Origin: Anas platyrhynchos
Lineage: Eukaryota; Chordata; Aves; Anseriformes; Anatidae
NCBI RefSeq assembly: GCF_047663525.1
Contig: NC_092591.1
Coordinates: forward strand, 30,041,001-30,105,000
Length of the DNA stretch: 64,000 nt
Direction of reading: 5' to 3'
The position numbers were made by a program, and so were the translations under genes. The notes below the pieces were generated by a model, which did not search any database, was not told the DNA's origin, and saw nothing but the letters and a program-made list of their open reading frames with translations. Shown piece after piece: positions 1-35,110 of this stretch; position 1 is the first letter of the stretch, and each line of letters starts with the position of its first letter.

Positions 1-3556
<3,556 letters not shown>

Positions 3557-3785
3557 GTGCCCCAGGGACCCCCACACCCCCTGCACCGAGCCCGGCGTGC
3601 TGGGGGCTTCCACAGCCTGCAGATTCATCGGCTCCCGGCCCCGGTGTCTGTTGACGGAGGAGCCAGTTTGTCAGAATTTGACAAATGATTTCTTTCCGTT
3701 GCAAAAATGCAATCCGGATCCTGGGTGGCTTCGCTCGTCTGGCTCTTTTAGCGACGGTTCTGGGCAGTAACGGGTCTGCGGTGAG

Positions 3786-3791
3786 AATAAA
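3786..3791 (+). promoter_or_regulatory. Poly(A) signal of pepsinogen gene 1
   Basis: AATAAA hexamer 230 bases after the stop codon at 3554-3556. Confidence 0.75.
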
Positions 3792-5630
3792 AAGATTGGA
3801 AATTGCTTGGAGTCTTTATTGCATGACACAGTGAAGGGGGAGGCGGAATTTGGGATATAATTGCGCGTGTCCAGAAGGGGCCCTCTCACCCAGAGCCCTG
3901 TATATCAGCACATGCACACAGGACATACGTTTTTAGGGCACAACACAACCTGCTTGTGGGGCTGGCTTTCAGCTTCAGCTCTGTTCGCTGCTGCTCTGGA
4001 GCTTGGGTTGCTAGGAAGGAGATCACCACAAGGACAACCAGGATACAGAACGCTGTCATCTCACTACAACACCATCCTCAACACGAGGCTTTCCCAGTTT
4101 AGTTTTTGAATGCAATAAGAGCATTTGCCCATTTGCTTCGTGCTCCTTCCCCAGCAAGAAGGCTGCCATGCCAGCCTGTGGCGATCCCTTCTGCTTCCCA
4201 GGGTCTCCCCAGCAGCGTTGTGCCCGGTGTGACAAATATTTTGCAAAAGAAAGCCAGCTCAGCTGGTAAAAGGCTCCCAAGGCTTCTTATTTTCATCTCC
4301 AGCCTAGCTGAAGAGTGGGAGCAGCCGCCCGGCTTGGGAACATTTCTGTTTTTCTCCGTAAATCCTGGCAGGACGCGGGCAGGGGCAGGCGGCACAGGGC
4401 CAGCGGGGAGCGCGATGCCAGGGCTCCACGCAGGGCTGGAGCCTGCAGCTCCCGCTGGGTCCAGACTTTCCATTCCAGGGGTCAGCCAAGCCCAGGCTGT
4501 TCTTCCTTCCTCTCCCACGTGCAGATAGCATCCATCCTCTGTCCTCACCTTGCTCGGAGCTGGCCTGAGGCTGGTGCTCGCTGGTGCAGGCTCTCTCTGT
4601 TTTCCTCCGGTGCCCCATGCGCAGGACAAGGTGACCGTGCCCGCAGCCACAGCTCCGATGTGGCACTGCGGTGCCCGAACCAGAGCCGAGTGCCTCTGAT
4701 GCTGCCAGCACAGGCAACCTTTGTGTTGTCCTGGCTGGCAGCATCCCCAGAAACTCTTGCCCCAGTGGGTCCCAGTTTTGTCCCCCAGTGGGTCCCAGTT
4801 TTGTCCCCCAGTGGGTCCCAGTTTTGCAGACAGACGGATGGGGATGAACCAGGACCCCAGCAGCACGGTTCCTCTGGTCTGTGCGGGACTGGGGTTTCAC
4901 ATCACCCCGATGGCCCTGCACAGGGACGAGGGGGTGACAGAGAAGGAGCCCTGCGTGTCCCCGAGCCAAAGCCAGGATCCCAGTTAGCGCTGCTTAGGGA
5001 AGGGCTCGACACCGGGCCATCAGGAGCTGCTGGCACCCTGGGCATGGCAAGGAGCTGGAAGAAGCTCAGGTCTCAGCTCCTGCTCGATGCCAGGAGCAGG
5101 GCTGGGAGCCCTCAGGGAAGGGGACAGAAACACCTCCGTGAGAAGGGAAAAGCACCTGGCACCTGTGCTGGTGAAGCTGTCAAGGAAAACCCCGTATTTA
5201 CCTGCAGGACATCAGTGCATGTTTAGGCAAACACATTCCAGTGCTGCTCCTGAGCCCCTGGAACCGGCGCTCAGTGGAGCCCCTGGTTCAAGCCCCTTCA
5301 CCCATCACAGGCTCATGGCCACTGCGTTGTCCCCTGGCCGTGGCCACCCCCTGTCCCTTCCCCAGGCAGTGCAGGAGGGGTCAGTGCAGCACCCACTGGG
5401 GCTGGGGCACCGGGGGGGTCCTCGCCCTGCACCTTGCAGCAGCCTGGGGACCGCAGCCAGCCCCACGCTGGCCCCACAACTCCCAGGCCCCCCCAGCGAC
5501 ACCCCAGGGCACCAGGAAACGTTTCTTCCCCAGCCCAGCCTGCGCCAAGCATCCCCACGGGCAGGCCGTGCGGCTCCCCGGTGAAGATGGCGAGCCCTCA
5601 GCTTGACATTCCCCCCGTGTCCTCTGCGGA
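3792..5630. other. Intergenic gap between pepsinogen genes 1 and 2
   Basis: No coding exon, RNA gene or interspersed repeat is recognisable. The only structure seen is the 23-bp tandem repeat at 4761-4826. Open frames here carry no pepsin-like or other familiar sequence. Confidence 0.6.
4761..4826. repeat. 23-bp tandem repeat, about 2.9 copies
   Basis: The unit begins CCCAGTGGGTCCCAG and ends TTTTGTCC. It is perfectly repeated with starts at 4761, 4784 and 4807; the third copy is three bases short. It is a small minisatellite with no evident function. Confidence 0.9.
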
Positions 5631-5636
5631 CATTGC

Positions 5637-5707
5637 GATAACGCCCACCCTGCCGTTTGCCTTTCTTATCGGGGCAGCCGGCCAAACAAGCCCGGCGCTG
5701 TATATAG
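5637..5707 (+). promoter_or_regulatory. Pepsinogen gene 2 promoter: two GATA sites and TATA box
   Basis: A GATAA site at 5637, an inverted one (TTATC) at 5666-5670 and a TATATA box at 5701 precede the ATG at 5783. GATA factors are known activators of pepsinogen genes in the stomach. The 10-mer CTTATCGGGG around the second site recurs upstream of gene 3. Confidence 0.65.
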
Positions 5708-5782
5708 GGAGCTCAGCCCGGGCAGCGGGCACATTCGCCGCCTCTCCGCTGGCACCGGTGCGCCTCGCTGCGAAGAGCCACC

Positions 5783-8006
<2,224 letters not shown>

Positions 8007-8074
8007 GCGCACGCTCCCCCAGGCCAGACCGGCCCCTGCGCTCCTGCCCCCCCCCTGCTGCTGTCACTGCGCAC

Positions 8075-8080
8075 AATAAA
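8075..8080 (+). promoter_or_regulatory. Poly(A) signal of pepsinogen gene 2
   Basis: AATAAA 69 bases after the stop codon at 8004-8006. Confidence 0.85.
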
Positions 8081-8584
8081 GCCATGGAAAAGCATCCGCG
8101 TGCTGAGTTTCTCTGGAAAGGGCTGGAGCGGGCCCCCGTGGCGTGGGCAGGCTGTGGCCCCATAATGTCAGGCTGAGGTCGTGCTGGGTGGGATCTGAGC
8201 GCGGGGAGGTGACCCCCTGCACGGCGGATGCTGCCCACGAGCGCTGCTGGCTGGGTGTTTGTCAGGGACAAGCCGCCGCCGCGCTGGCACGGCTCGCCCG
8301 CGCCGTGTTTGTTCCTGGCACACAGCTCACCAGGAGGGCTGGCACAGGATGCTGAGCCCCCGAGAGCTCCTGGGTGGCTCTTCCCCAGCCCCTGGCAAGC
8401 CACACGTGGCTCCTGTGTGCGCGGAGGGCACCCAGCACCTCTGCCTGGGGATGCAGGGGATGGTGGCAGATGCTGCCTGGTGCCACCTCCGGGTCCCACC
8501 GGTGGCACAGCCCCTGCCTGCTCCCCGCGGTGCCCCCGGCTGTGCAAACACCCCACACCTCGCTCGCTGGGGGCCGGAGGCTGC

Positions 8585-8686
8585 CGATAAGTGCCGAGCC
8601 ATGCCACCAACCGGGGTGCACGGGCTGCCTTATCGGGGTGCCTGGCACGCCTCATCCGGGAACGCCTCCGTGCCCTCCGGCATAAG
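8585..8686 (+). promoter_or_regulatory. Probable pepsinogen gene 3 promoter
   Basis: A GATAA site at 8585-8589, an inverted TTATC at 8630-8634 inside CTTATCGGGG (8629-8638), and a weak TATA-like CATAAG at 8681. The arrangement parallels gene 2 but the TATA match is poor. The 500 bases from 8081 to 8584 hold nothing else recognisable. Confidence 0.45.
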
Positions 8687-8724
8687 GGCAGGTGCCCCGG
8701 TGCCACCGCACACGTCCCCGCGCC

Positions 8725-10712
<1,988 letters not shown>

Positions 10713-10735
10713 TGCGTGCCACGGCGCCTGGCCAC

Positions 10736-10741
10736 AATAAA
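10736..10741 (+). promoter_or_regulatory. Poly(A) signal of pepsinogen gene 3
   Basis: AATAAA 24 bases after the stop. The converging VWCE poly(A) signal is only about 150 bases away. Confidence 0.85.
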
Positions 10742-10892
10742 GTCCCCAGCTGGGCAGCACGGGCAGGTCCCTCCTGCCCCCAAAGCCACACTGGGCTGGA
10801 CAAGCACCTCCGGGACCGTGCCAAAGCGCCCCGAGCTGGGCGCAAGCTTGGTGGGCGCAAGCAGGAGCAGGGAGCATAAATACCAGGGTGAC

Positions 10893-10898
10893 TTTATT
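10893..10898 (-). promoter_or_regulatory. Poly(A) signal of VWCE
   Basis: TTTATT on the plus strand (AATAAA on the minus strand), about 250 bases beyond the VWCE stop codon. Confidence 0.7.
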
Positions 10899-11110
10899 GG
10901 GGGAGGGAGTAGCTGGCACTGGCCCCCTGGCCCCACAGCCTCCTGCGCCATGGGGCGGTGAGGAGCTGGGGGACCCCGCGCCCTCCGCCCGAGAGAGTGG
11001 GGCGCGGGGATGTGTCACCATCCCGGGGTGCTCGGCACGGCCACCTGCGTGCCTCAGCGCCCCGTCCCCAGCCACGCCTGGCCAGCCAGGCCTGCTGGTC
11101 CTGCAGCCTT

Positions 11111-11133
11111 CCTCCTCCTCCTCCTCCTCCTCC
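11111..11133. repeat. (CCT)n microsatellite
   Basis: Uninterrupted CCT trinucleotide run in the VWCE 3' UTR. Confidence 0.9.
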
Positions 11134-11146
11134 AGGCAGGGTGGCT

Positions 11147-14100
11147 CTAGGGAGCCGCGTGCCCGCCGGGGCTCTCCCTGCTGGCTGTTGGCACGGCCGA
11201 GGGCTCCGCGTCCCCAGGGTGCCCCTCAGCGTCCCGCCTCGACCCAGGGCTGCCCGTGGGAGCCGGGGGTCCCGTGGCCTCTGCAGGGGGGGCAGCAGGG
11301 GGCAGAGCAGCAGCCGAGAGCGCCCCACGGTGCTGGGGGGGGCTCGGGGTGGTGGAAGGGGGCTCCCCCCCAGGAGAGGGGCCGAAGGGGGCAGCGTGCA
11401 GCAGGAGCTGGGCCAGGCGGTGGCGGGGAGGCTGGGGGGTGCCGGTGGGCTCCTTGTGGGACGGGGATGGGGACGGGGACGGGGGCACGGCGCCGCTCTG
11501 CAGTGGGAGCTGGGTGTCTGCGGTGGAGGGAGAGATGCTCCTGGTTAACATCACCACCGGCCCAGTGTCCCTGGGGTGGAGGGGGGCGGGGGGACACACA
11601 AAATCCACAGCACAAAGGGGTGCCGAGCCCCCGGTACCTTGGCAGGCGGGGCAGCAGGCAGCAGGCAGCGCAGGGGGCTCGGTGCAGGAGTGGGGACACG
11701 GCCTCTCCTCGCAGCTCACCTCCCCGAGCTGCAGCGGCAGGAGGAGGAGGAGGAGGAGGAGGAGGAGGAGGATGAAGAGGAAGGAGGCAGGGGAGAGCCG
11801 CCCGCTCCCTGGCGCAGCCCCACGGGTGCCCCGCGGGCTCACCTGGCATGTGCAGCGGGTGCAGGGCTGTCCCTCGGGGCTGAAGGTCTGCCCGTTCACC
11901 ACCTTCCTGCCCTCGTAGTTGCAGTCTAGGGGTGCCGGGGAGGGGGGGCGGCAGCGCTCAGAGCGGGGCGGGGGGGCACCGGCAGGGTGGGGGCCGTGGT
12001 CCTGTGCCCCCTCCGCGGGCTCTCACCGTTACAGACAGGGCAGCACTCGCCCTCGGGGTGGAAGGGGTAGGTGCAGAAGATGGCACAGTCCACGGGCGAG
12101 CAGGCCACCGAGCCCAGCTGGCAGGGAGAGACGTGAGGGCTGGGCGTTAGCGCGGGTTTGGGGAGGGGGGGGGAGCCCCCAGAGAAGCCCCCATCTGCCT
12201 CACCAGGCAGATGCAGCTGAGACAGGGGTCCAGGAGGGACGGGAAGGTCTCGTTGTTGTAGAAGATCTGTCCCATGTAGGTACATCCTGCCGGGAGGAGA
12301 GCAGGCTTGCAGCCCTGGAGACCCCCAGGCTGGCTGGCTGTTGGGGGCAGCCTCACCCCGGCCCCCCCCAGTGCCCCCCATGTCCCTGTCACCTGCCGAG
12401 CAGTCGGGGCAGCACTGCCCGGGGATGTGGATGGGGTAGGGGCACGTCTCCACGCAGTCCGTCCTCTTGCAGCTCACCGAGCCATCAGCCTGCAGGGGGG
12501 GAGAGGCACGTGGCAGGGACCTTGGGCCCGTGCTGGCAGGCTTAAACCCCAAACCGATGGGTTTAAACCCCAAATCGAAGGGGCAAAAGCCCACGGAGCT
12601 GGGGAGCTGCCAGGGACCACGGCCACGAGCAGCCTGGTGTCCCGAGGGAAGGGCTGGGTGTCCCGGGAGCCCGGCTGGAGGAGAGGCAGAGGCAGCACAT
12701 TGGAGGCAGGAGGCAGCCGGAGAGGGACTTGGCTTCGGTGTCTAAACCTCTTTCCTTCCCAGAGCTGGTCTCTCCATGCCCCGCACGCCCAGGGATGCAG
12801 GGGACGGGGACAGGGATGGGGACGGGTAGGAGGAGTGAAGCAGAGCAGGTTCTCATTCACCTGGCAGATGCATAACTCACAGGGATCGCCCGGAGACCAG
12901 ATCTGTCCGACGGGAAACTCGACCCCGTTGTCATCCACGAAGCAGCCTGGGGGGGGAACAGACACCCGGGTGGGGACAGGGACACCCACAGGGATGCGGG
13001 CACCCAGCCCACCGGCCTCTCCATGCACGTGGGTGGTGCTCCCTGCCCCCAAACCCCATGACTATGCCCCCAAACGCCCATCCCATCCCCGTGCACCCCA
13101 GCATGCAGCTCCCCCAGCTCCCCCAGCGACCCCCGTGCTGGCTCACCCGAGGGGCGCGGGGGGTCCCTGCAGGTGAAGCAGCACTGCCCGGGCCGCAGGT
13201 GCCGCTGGTGCTGGGGGCAGTCCAGCGCCGGGCAGGGGGCGAAGGAGCACTCCACCTCGCCACCCTGCAGAGACGGGGACACCTCACGCAGCGGCTCCGT
13301 GCTGGGGCCACCCGTCCTGCCCGCGGCGTCCCTCCGCCCCACGGGACACCAGACAAAGGCCGGGCCCCCCGGCAGGTGGCTGTGGGGTCCCCAGACCCAC
13401 CCGGCAGACGCAGGTGGTGCAGTCGTCCTCGTCCAAGCTGAAGCGGGCTCCGTGCACGTACGTGCGGCCGCGGAAGCTGCACTTTGCTGGGGAGGAGAGA
13501 GGCGCTGAGGGCAGGGCTGGGATGGGGAGCAGAGCACAGTCCTGCCTTGCCACGACCCCACAGCCCATCCCCGGCGGTGCCACCCACAGCCCCTCACCCC
13601 CCGCCGCATGGGGGTCCCACCTGGCTGGCAGGAGCAGCAGTCGGGCGGCGAGGCGCTGGGGCAGGAGCCCGGGGGGCACTCGGGGGAGATGCAGGAGACG
13701 TTTCCAGCCTGCGGAGCAGAGCAGAGCCCGGCGAGGTCATGGGGAGGCAAGCGTCTGCCCCACAAACTCCAGTCCAGCACCCCAGCAGGGCCTGGCAGCG
13801 CTGGACACCACCACGGTGACAATTTTGGGGAGCTGCTCCTCAAGGGAAGAAAACGGCTTTGTCTTCCTGATGCTGAGCACAACGGGGACCTGCTGTGGGG
13901 TGGCACTTCCAAAACACCCACCCGTCTCAACCTGCAGCTCCCATTTTGGCCCCTGCCCCACAGCTCCGGAGCCGCCCCCCCGAGCACTGTGACACCTCCC
14001 CAAAACGGGCACCCGGTGCCGACAAAGCCCAGCCCGAGGCATCCCAACAGTGTCATGAGGGATGGGACCCGGGCCCCGCTCCCAGCCCACCCCCCTGCAG

Positions 14101-16660
14101 GATGGCGTGGACTCACCAGGCACACGCACACGGTGCAGTTGCCATCTGATGGGGAGAAGACGTCACCCTCGGCACGGGCCACCCCCTCGTGCAAGCAGCC
14201 TGCAAACCAGAGGAGGGTCAAGGGGGGGCCCATGCTGGGGCGCAGGGCTGGGGGCTGCCGGGGCTCACCTGTGCAGCTGGGGCAGCAGCCCCCGGCCGGG
14301 GCGGGCAGCGGGTGGGAGCAAGGCACGGGGCAGCTGACGGCCTCGCAGAGCACTCGTCCTCCCTGCGGGGACAAGCACAGCTCAGCGCCACGGCTAGCTG
14401 GCATGGCGAGCAGCGGCATGGGGAGAGAGGGAGCTTACCTGGCAGGCACAGCTCCGGCACCCCGGCTCCATCCAGCGAGTGCCCGGCTCTCGGAGGGCCC
14501 CCTGGTACCAGCAGCGAGGAGCTGGGGCGGCTGTACCGGGGGCTCCGTCCCCGCGTGGGGACAGCTCGGTGGCCGGGGACACGGTGGTGGGTGAGGAGGG
14601 AGGAGGTTGGGTGCCCGGAGGTGCGGCGGGGAGGTGGGAAGAGGGAGAGCCCCTGGGGACCAGGAGGGGTCCCCCAGGGCCGGGAGGGAGCAGGACGAGC
14701 GTGGGGGGATGCTGCAGGGACTGCAGGATGGGTGAGGGCGCCAGGATGGACTTGGGGAAGCCTAGAAAGGAAGGAGTGAGTGTTGCTCAGGGAGCACATG
14801 GGGTCCTGCTCACCCGCCCTGGCAAGAGGAGCCTCCAGTTACCTTCGCAGGAGACCCTGTCACCGCTGAGCCGGTACCCAGGGCGGCAGGAGCACAGGTA
14901 GCTGCCTGGGGTGTTGTGGCAGGCGTGCTGACAGGCGCGTCTGTCTCCCGGCCGCCGGCACTCGTTGACATCTGGGGAACACGAGGACTCATCGGTACCC
15001 GGGCAGGAGCCAGCTCACGGGGGAAAAAAACCCCCTCCAGCGCGACGCACGGGGGTGCCTGCTGCGCCATCTCCTCGGGCACGGCCCAAGCAAGGACGAG
15101 GAGGTGGCGGCAGCACCGTGCCCACGGCCACCTCGTCCCCGCAGCCTGGGGCTCGTGGTGACACGGAGAGGGGCCGGCGCGCAGCGCTCACCCACGCAGG
15201 AGTGCCGGTTCCCGTGGAGGTGGTAGCCGGGCCGGCAGGAGCAGCGGTAGCTGCCCACGCTGTTCTTGCAGCGGTGCTGGCACGGCGTGGCCAGGCACTC
15301 GTCCGTATCTGCCGGGCAGAGGCTGAGGCTCGGCGGGCCCAGCTCGGCCCCGCTGGCCCCCGCCTGACCCCCGGCCCCGCGCACCCTGGCAGCTGTGGCG
15401 GTCGGCGGAGAGCTGCATGCCGGGGCCGCACTCGCAGACGAAGCCGCCCTCGGTGTTGACGCAGAGCCCCTCGCAGGCGGCGCTCAGGCACTCGTCAATG
15501 TCTGGGGGCGAGGGGGGGACATCTAGGAGCCGGGGGAAACACCGCCAGCCCCCCGCCGCGCCTCGACAACCCGCCCGTCTCACCGGTGCAGCGGATGCCG
15601 TTGGCCGTCTCCACCATGGAGAAGCCGAGGGGACAGACGCGGGCCACCTCCTGGCACCCACCGTGGTTACAGGAGAGGTCGCAGCCGTACTCCCCGCACG
15701 TCCCCGCGGGCTCTGAAAGGCAAGCAGGGGCTCCGCGGGGCACCGGGGCCACCCCTGGAACCCTCCCACGCTCCCCCCTCCAACCCTGTGGCACCACAGC
15801 ACTCGCTCCTGCCCCAGGAGGGGATAGGGACCCTACCTGGGCAGGTGATGCCCTGCTCTCCATCCGGGCACGAGCAGAGGTTGGGGGCAATGCAGAAGCC
15901 GCTGCCACAGCCAAAGGGGCAGAGAGCTGCAGGGCACGGGGACAGGGCAGCAGTCAGGGGTGTGGGGACCCCCCAGCCCCATCCTGGGGAGCGTGGCAGG
16001 GCCTGGGGTGCCTGTACTCACGCAGGGTGCACTGCCCGCTGCCCGGAGCCAGCATCCAGCCGGGGCAACATCCGCTGCCGAAGCCCGAGAAGCAGACGTG
16101 GGGCCCCACGCGGCGCCTGGGCGAGGGACAGAGGCAGAGGGGCCGAGCCCATGAGGACGGGGAAGGGGACGCATGTGGCAGCGGGCACCCACGTGCCCAC
16201 AGACGCCCCATCCCATGCAGTGTGAAGGCGGGCTCGGGGCGCACCAGGGCATGGAGCGAGCACCCAACGAGATGGGACAGCTGGAGAGGACTCGCACCCC
16301 AGCTGGTCCACGCGCCCCAGCGCATGGTGACAGGGGAGAAACGTCCCCGAGGAGCACAGGGACGCAGGGAGCGAGCCCCACGCGAGGCTCACGCTCTCCT
16401 CGCCCCCGTGCAGACGGAGCCACGAGCGGGTGCCAGCCCCGGGACGGGACGGGGAGCCCCGAAAGCAGCCGAGGGCTCGGCGTGCCACCGCTCCCAGGTG
16501 CAGCTGCGAGAGGGAGAAGGAAAAAAAAAAAAGAGGGGGGACCCGGCTACCTCTCCACGGCAAAGCTGGCTGGTTTCTTCCTCCCGGGGTACACCCTGCC
16601 CTGGCCGCCCGGGAGGAACAGGGACACACAGGCAGCCTGGACGAGCAGCTCGAGCAACAT
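11147..16660 (-). CDS. VWCE: VWCE: von Willebrand factor C and EGF domain protein
   Basis: Secreted modular protein of 826 residues (human about 955; the shortening is probably in the linker and tail). Minus-strand exons, 5' to 3': 16551-16660, 16022-16116, 15837-15926, 15584-15712, 15385-15501, 15192-15308, 14843-14971, 14439-14761, 14269-14362, 14117-14199, 13621-13708, 13401-13486, 13147-13264, 12861-12946, 12393-12489, 12204-12286, 12027-12117, 11843-11925, 11638-11728, 11147-11517. A signal peptide ([16 protein letters not shown]) is followed by a Cys-rich N-terminus (FGSGCCPGW), EGF-like modules, and three calcium-binding EGFs starting DIDEC, DTDEC and DVNEC. A Pro/Ser linker, six VWC modules each split over two exons, and a Pro/Ser-rich tail follow. 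VWC modules in chordin-like proteins bind BMP/TGF-beta ligands; that role here is inference. The 17,300 end is a CpG-rich promoter. Confidence 0.94.
11740..11782. repeat. (GGA)n microsatellite forming a splice polypyrimidine tract
   Basis: A GGA run on the plus strand, hence (CCT)n on the VWCE strand, directly upstream of the exon 19 acceptor at 11728/11729. It supplies the polypyrimidine tract of that 114-base intron. Confidence 0.8.
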
Positions 16661-17300
16661 GACAGGCGGCTCCAGCACGCTCGCAGCGCTGCCTTCCTGC
16701 CTGCCTTCCTGCCTGCCTGCCTTCCCCGGCGGCACGGCACGGCGCGGCACGGCGCGGCACGGCACGGGCGCCTACCGCATGCTGGCCCTTGGCCCTGCTC
16801 CTCCTCCCGCCCGCCGGGCCGGGAACAATGCGGGGGGTGGAGGGAGGCGAGAGCGGGGAGCGCCGGGGGGGACCCGGCTCTCCTCCCACCCCGCGCGTGG
16901 GGATGCTCACCCAGCGCCTCCCCGCCTCGCCGAGCCCCCGCGCTCGCCCCCGGCTCGGTGACACCCGCGCGTCCACCCCGGGATGGGGTCCCCGAGGCCG
17001 GCTGCACGGAGAGGGAGCAGGGGGGGAAGCGAGCGAGCGGCGAGCGTCCCCCCTTCTCTCCTTTCCCACATCTGGCAAAGCTCCGGCCTGGCCTCTCCCC
17101 ACCCCTCCTCCTCCTCCTGGCGGCACTGGGCTGCCTTCCCAGCCCTGCGCGGGGACCCACCAAAGAGGAGCACGCAGCAGATAAAGGGGCCAAAGTGGAG
17201 CGGGGCCGGTGGGGAAGGGCGCAGCGAGGGGCGAGGGGCGCTGCGGGGCCCCCCCCGGCACGGCGCGCATCCCCCCACGGCCCTCGCCCCGAAGCGAAGG
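16661..17300 (-). promoter_or_regulatory. VWCE 5' UTR and CpG-rich promoter
   Basis: Dense CG dinucleotides and GC-rich sequence lie immediately upstream of the VWCE start codon at 16660. GGCACGGCACGGCGCGGC-type short repeats sit at 16729-16770. No TATA box is evident on the minus strand. The transcription start cannot be placed. Confidence 0.5.
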
Positions 17301-19185
17301 TCGCGGGCAGGTAAATGATTGAGCAGGGAGCAAAGGGCTGGGCGGCTGGCCCCTGGTCACAAGGGGTCAGTCCCTGCAGTGGCAGCACCCACCCGCTGCC
17401 CTCAGCTCCGTGCCGGCCCTAAAAACCTGCCCGGGGTTGCCCAGCCCCTTCCCTGGTGGCATCACCCTGAGCACGGTCACCCAGGGCACCAGCAGTGTGG
17501 GGTGCATGGCTCTGGGGTGCCACATGTAGGGGATGTGGAGGGGTAAACATGGAGCAGGGTTTTTAAGCCTGGGATGAGGGCCATGCACCAAATTTGCCAA
17601 AATCCCTGCTGCAGGGAGGCTGGGAGCGTCTGCACCTGCAGCCCCGCGCTGCTCAGGGTGCTGGGGAGCTGGGCAGAGCCGGGTTTGGATGTGGGGAAGG
17701 AGAACAGGGACTGGAGCAGCTCTGGGCAGGCAAAAGGAGCTCCCGAGCTACTGAAAGGCGCCTGCTCCCAGGGAGCACGAGCACACAGGCTGCAGGCTTG
17801 CTGCAGAGGGTCACAGTCCACTTCCCCCCTCCTAAACACAGGCAGAGATGTCCAAATATAGCCTCCACGTGAATTCCTCGAAGAAAGCAGGGCTTGCCCA
17901 ACAGCTCAGACCTGCTGAAAGCCCAGCTCCCGTTTCAGCACAGGCTCGCCTTTCAGGATGCTGCCCAACCTCTTTGTCAGTGCTGCTGGAAGGAAGGAAG
18001 AATTTGGGAGAAAACCTGTCCTGGGATCCTGGCTCCCTTCTCCCCTCTTGCTGTGGCCCAGATCTCGCTGAGCACAGGCTGGGAGCTCCAGGACCCCATT
18101 CCGTTACCGATGGGATACACACACCAAGTGAGGTGCAGCCCAGCACGGCCGGACCCAAGCAGAGGCCCAGGATAACCCCAGCACAGGCACCACCACGGGG
18201 AAAAGGGCAGCCAGGGACTGCCCCGGCCCCCTCCCGTGGATTTTGGCATCGTTGCAGCAGCAAGCCCGGGCAGCCCCTGGTTTGGACAGGTTAGAGCTGC
18301 GTGGAGCCTGGGAGGATAATTATTAATCTGTATTTTAAGCAGAGGGAGCTGCCACCCAGGGGAGCGAGCTGCTTTCCTGCATGCCCAGCTCAGCGCTGCC
18401 AGCCCTTCTGTGTGGGCATCTGGGAAGGGCAGGAATCCCATCCCAACGATCCTCTGGGAACATGGAAACCTACACCTGTGGAAATCCAGGACCCCTCTTT
18501 GTAAGCCACCCTTGCTGTAGGGAGGCAAGGTTACTGCAGGGATCAACCATTAGCAGGCAGAGGCTCTCTGGTCAGTGGGGGATGATCCTAGGAAGATTGT
18601 GAGCATTGCTGTATCCCTACACCTTCCTCCTCTACCTCTGCAGGGCTGCTGCCATGCAAGAAGGCTGTCCCATGTGCTGCCAAGAAATGCTGCTCCAGAG
18701 ACGGCTACAGGGAAGAGGCAAGCTGCAGCTTTCTGTCCTCTAAAAGGATGCACAGGGTCTGGAAAGGTCTCCTCAAAAATCTGGCAAGGGACGTGCCTCC
18801 CTGGCAGAGGCACTCGGTCCTGTCACTGTCAGCCAGTTTGCACCAGTCACCACCAAGAAGTGAAACCCAAGTTTCTTTTGAGTCAGAGAAAAGCCATAAA
18901 AATGCATCTGGACAGCAGACACGCTCCCCAGCACCCGTGGGCTGGCTGACCCCTTTGCTGATCTGCCAGACCTACTGCCCCCCACGCTGCTCTCACTGCC
19001 ACCAAGCACAGAAACACATCTCAGTGCAGGAAACTCCTCTGGGCACTGCGCTGGCTCGGGAAGGAGGCTTCCTCTGGCTGGATGAGGACACAGCTGCACA
19101 CAGTGGCATGCAGAGCGGGTACTGCCACCCCTGCTGTGCCGATGAGGAGCTCAGCGCCAGGAGACAGACCTTTCTTTCCTCTTGG
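17301..19185. other. Intergenic gap between VWCE and DDB1
   Basis: No gene recognised. The sequence is of ordinary complexity with moderate GC. The longest uninterrupted plus-strand frame is 18748-19317 (189 codons); it resembles no family I know and overlaps the end of the DDB1 3' UTR, so it is not called as a gene. Confidence 0.5.
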
Positions 19186-19190
19186 ACTAC

Positions 19191-19196
19191 TTTATT
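19191..19196 (-). promoter_or_regulatory. Probable poly(A) signal of DDB1
   Basis: TTTATT on the plus strand, giving a 3' UTR of about 650 bases below the stop at 19846-19848. The A-rich tract at 19416-19500 is within this UTR. Confidence 0.55.
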
Positions 19197-19845
19197 TGGT
19201 AAAACTCAGACTCCACAACTGATTGAGCTTCCCAGAACTTCCCTCCCTGAGCGAGCCACAGATCCTGTGGAGAGAGAGGAGCGTGCTGTCCCTCCTAGCT
19301 TCCTCACCCAGATGTAAAAAGATCTTCCCCCTCCACGGCCGCAGGTCTCACCAGCCCCTCATGAATCCTCCAGCCCTCACCCTCACCCTAGAGGCAGCTT
19401 TGCTTCCCCTTCCAAAAAAAAAAAAAAAACAACCAAAAAAAACCAGAGCACAACGGATCAAAAAGAATTGAAAACGAAACCGAAAGCAGGAAAAAAAATT
19501 ACTAAAGACAACAGTGAAGAGTGAATCCAGGCAAGGGCATCGCCTCAGCTGGGTGCTACTGCTCACCCAACAGGAGCAACGAGCAAAGCCCAGCTCTGGG
19601 TCAGCAGCTGAGTCCGTAGGATTTGTGAATCCAAGCTGGCAATGACGTGGTGCCTGGCCAACAACCTCCCCCCAAATCCCTAGCAAACTGGCTCCCCTTC
19701 TGAAACTCCTTCTCCCTCCTCCCCTCGGGCAAGGGCCACCCGCCAGTGTTCAGAGCAGCCGGTCAGGGGTCTTCCAGCTGCAGGCGGGGAAAAGCCTCCC
19801 TTGCTTGGTGGGGAGGCAGGTGCTAGGGAAGGAGCCCGAATCCTG

Positions 19846-35030
<15,185 letters not shown>

Positions 35031-35110
35031 GGGGCGGCACCGGACCCCCCCCCCCCAAAAAGGGTCAGGGAGGGGGCCCCGCTGCTGGGGGGCGCCCCCG
35101 GGACTTCCCC

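Noticed and set aside
12857-14419. A 520-codon minus-strand open frame.
   Set aside because: It is VWCE exons read through their short GC-rich introns; the splice sites and VWC homology explain it fully.
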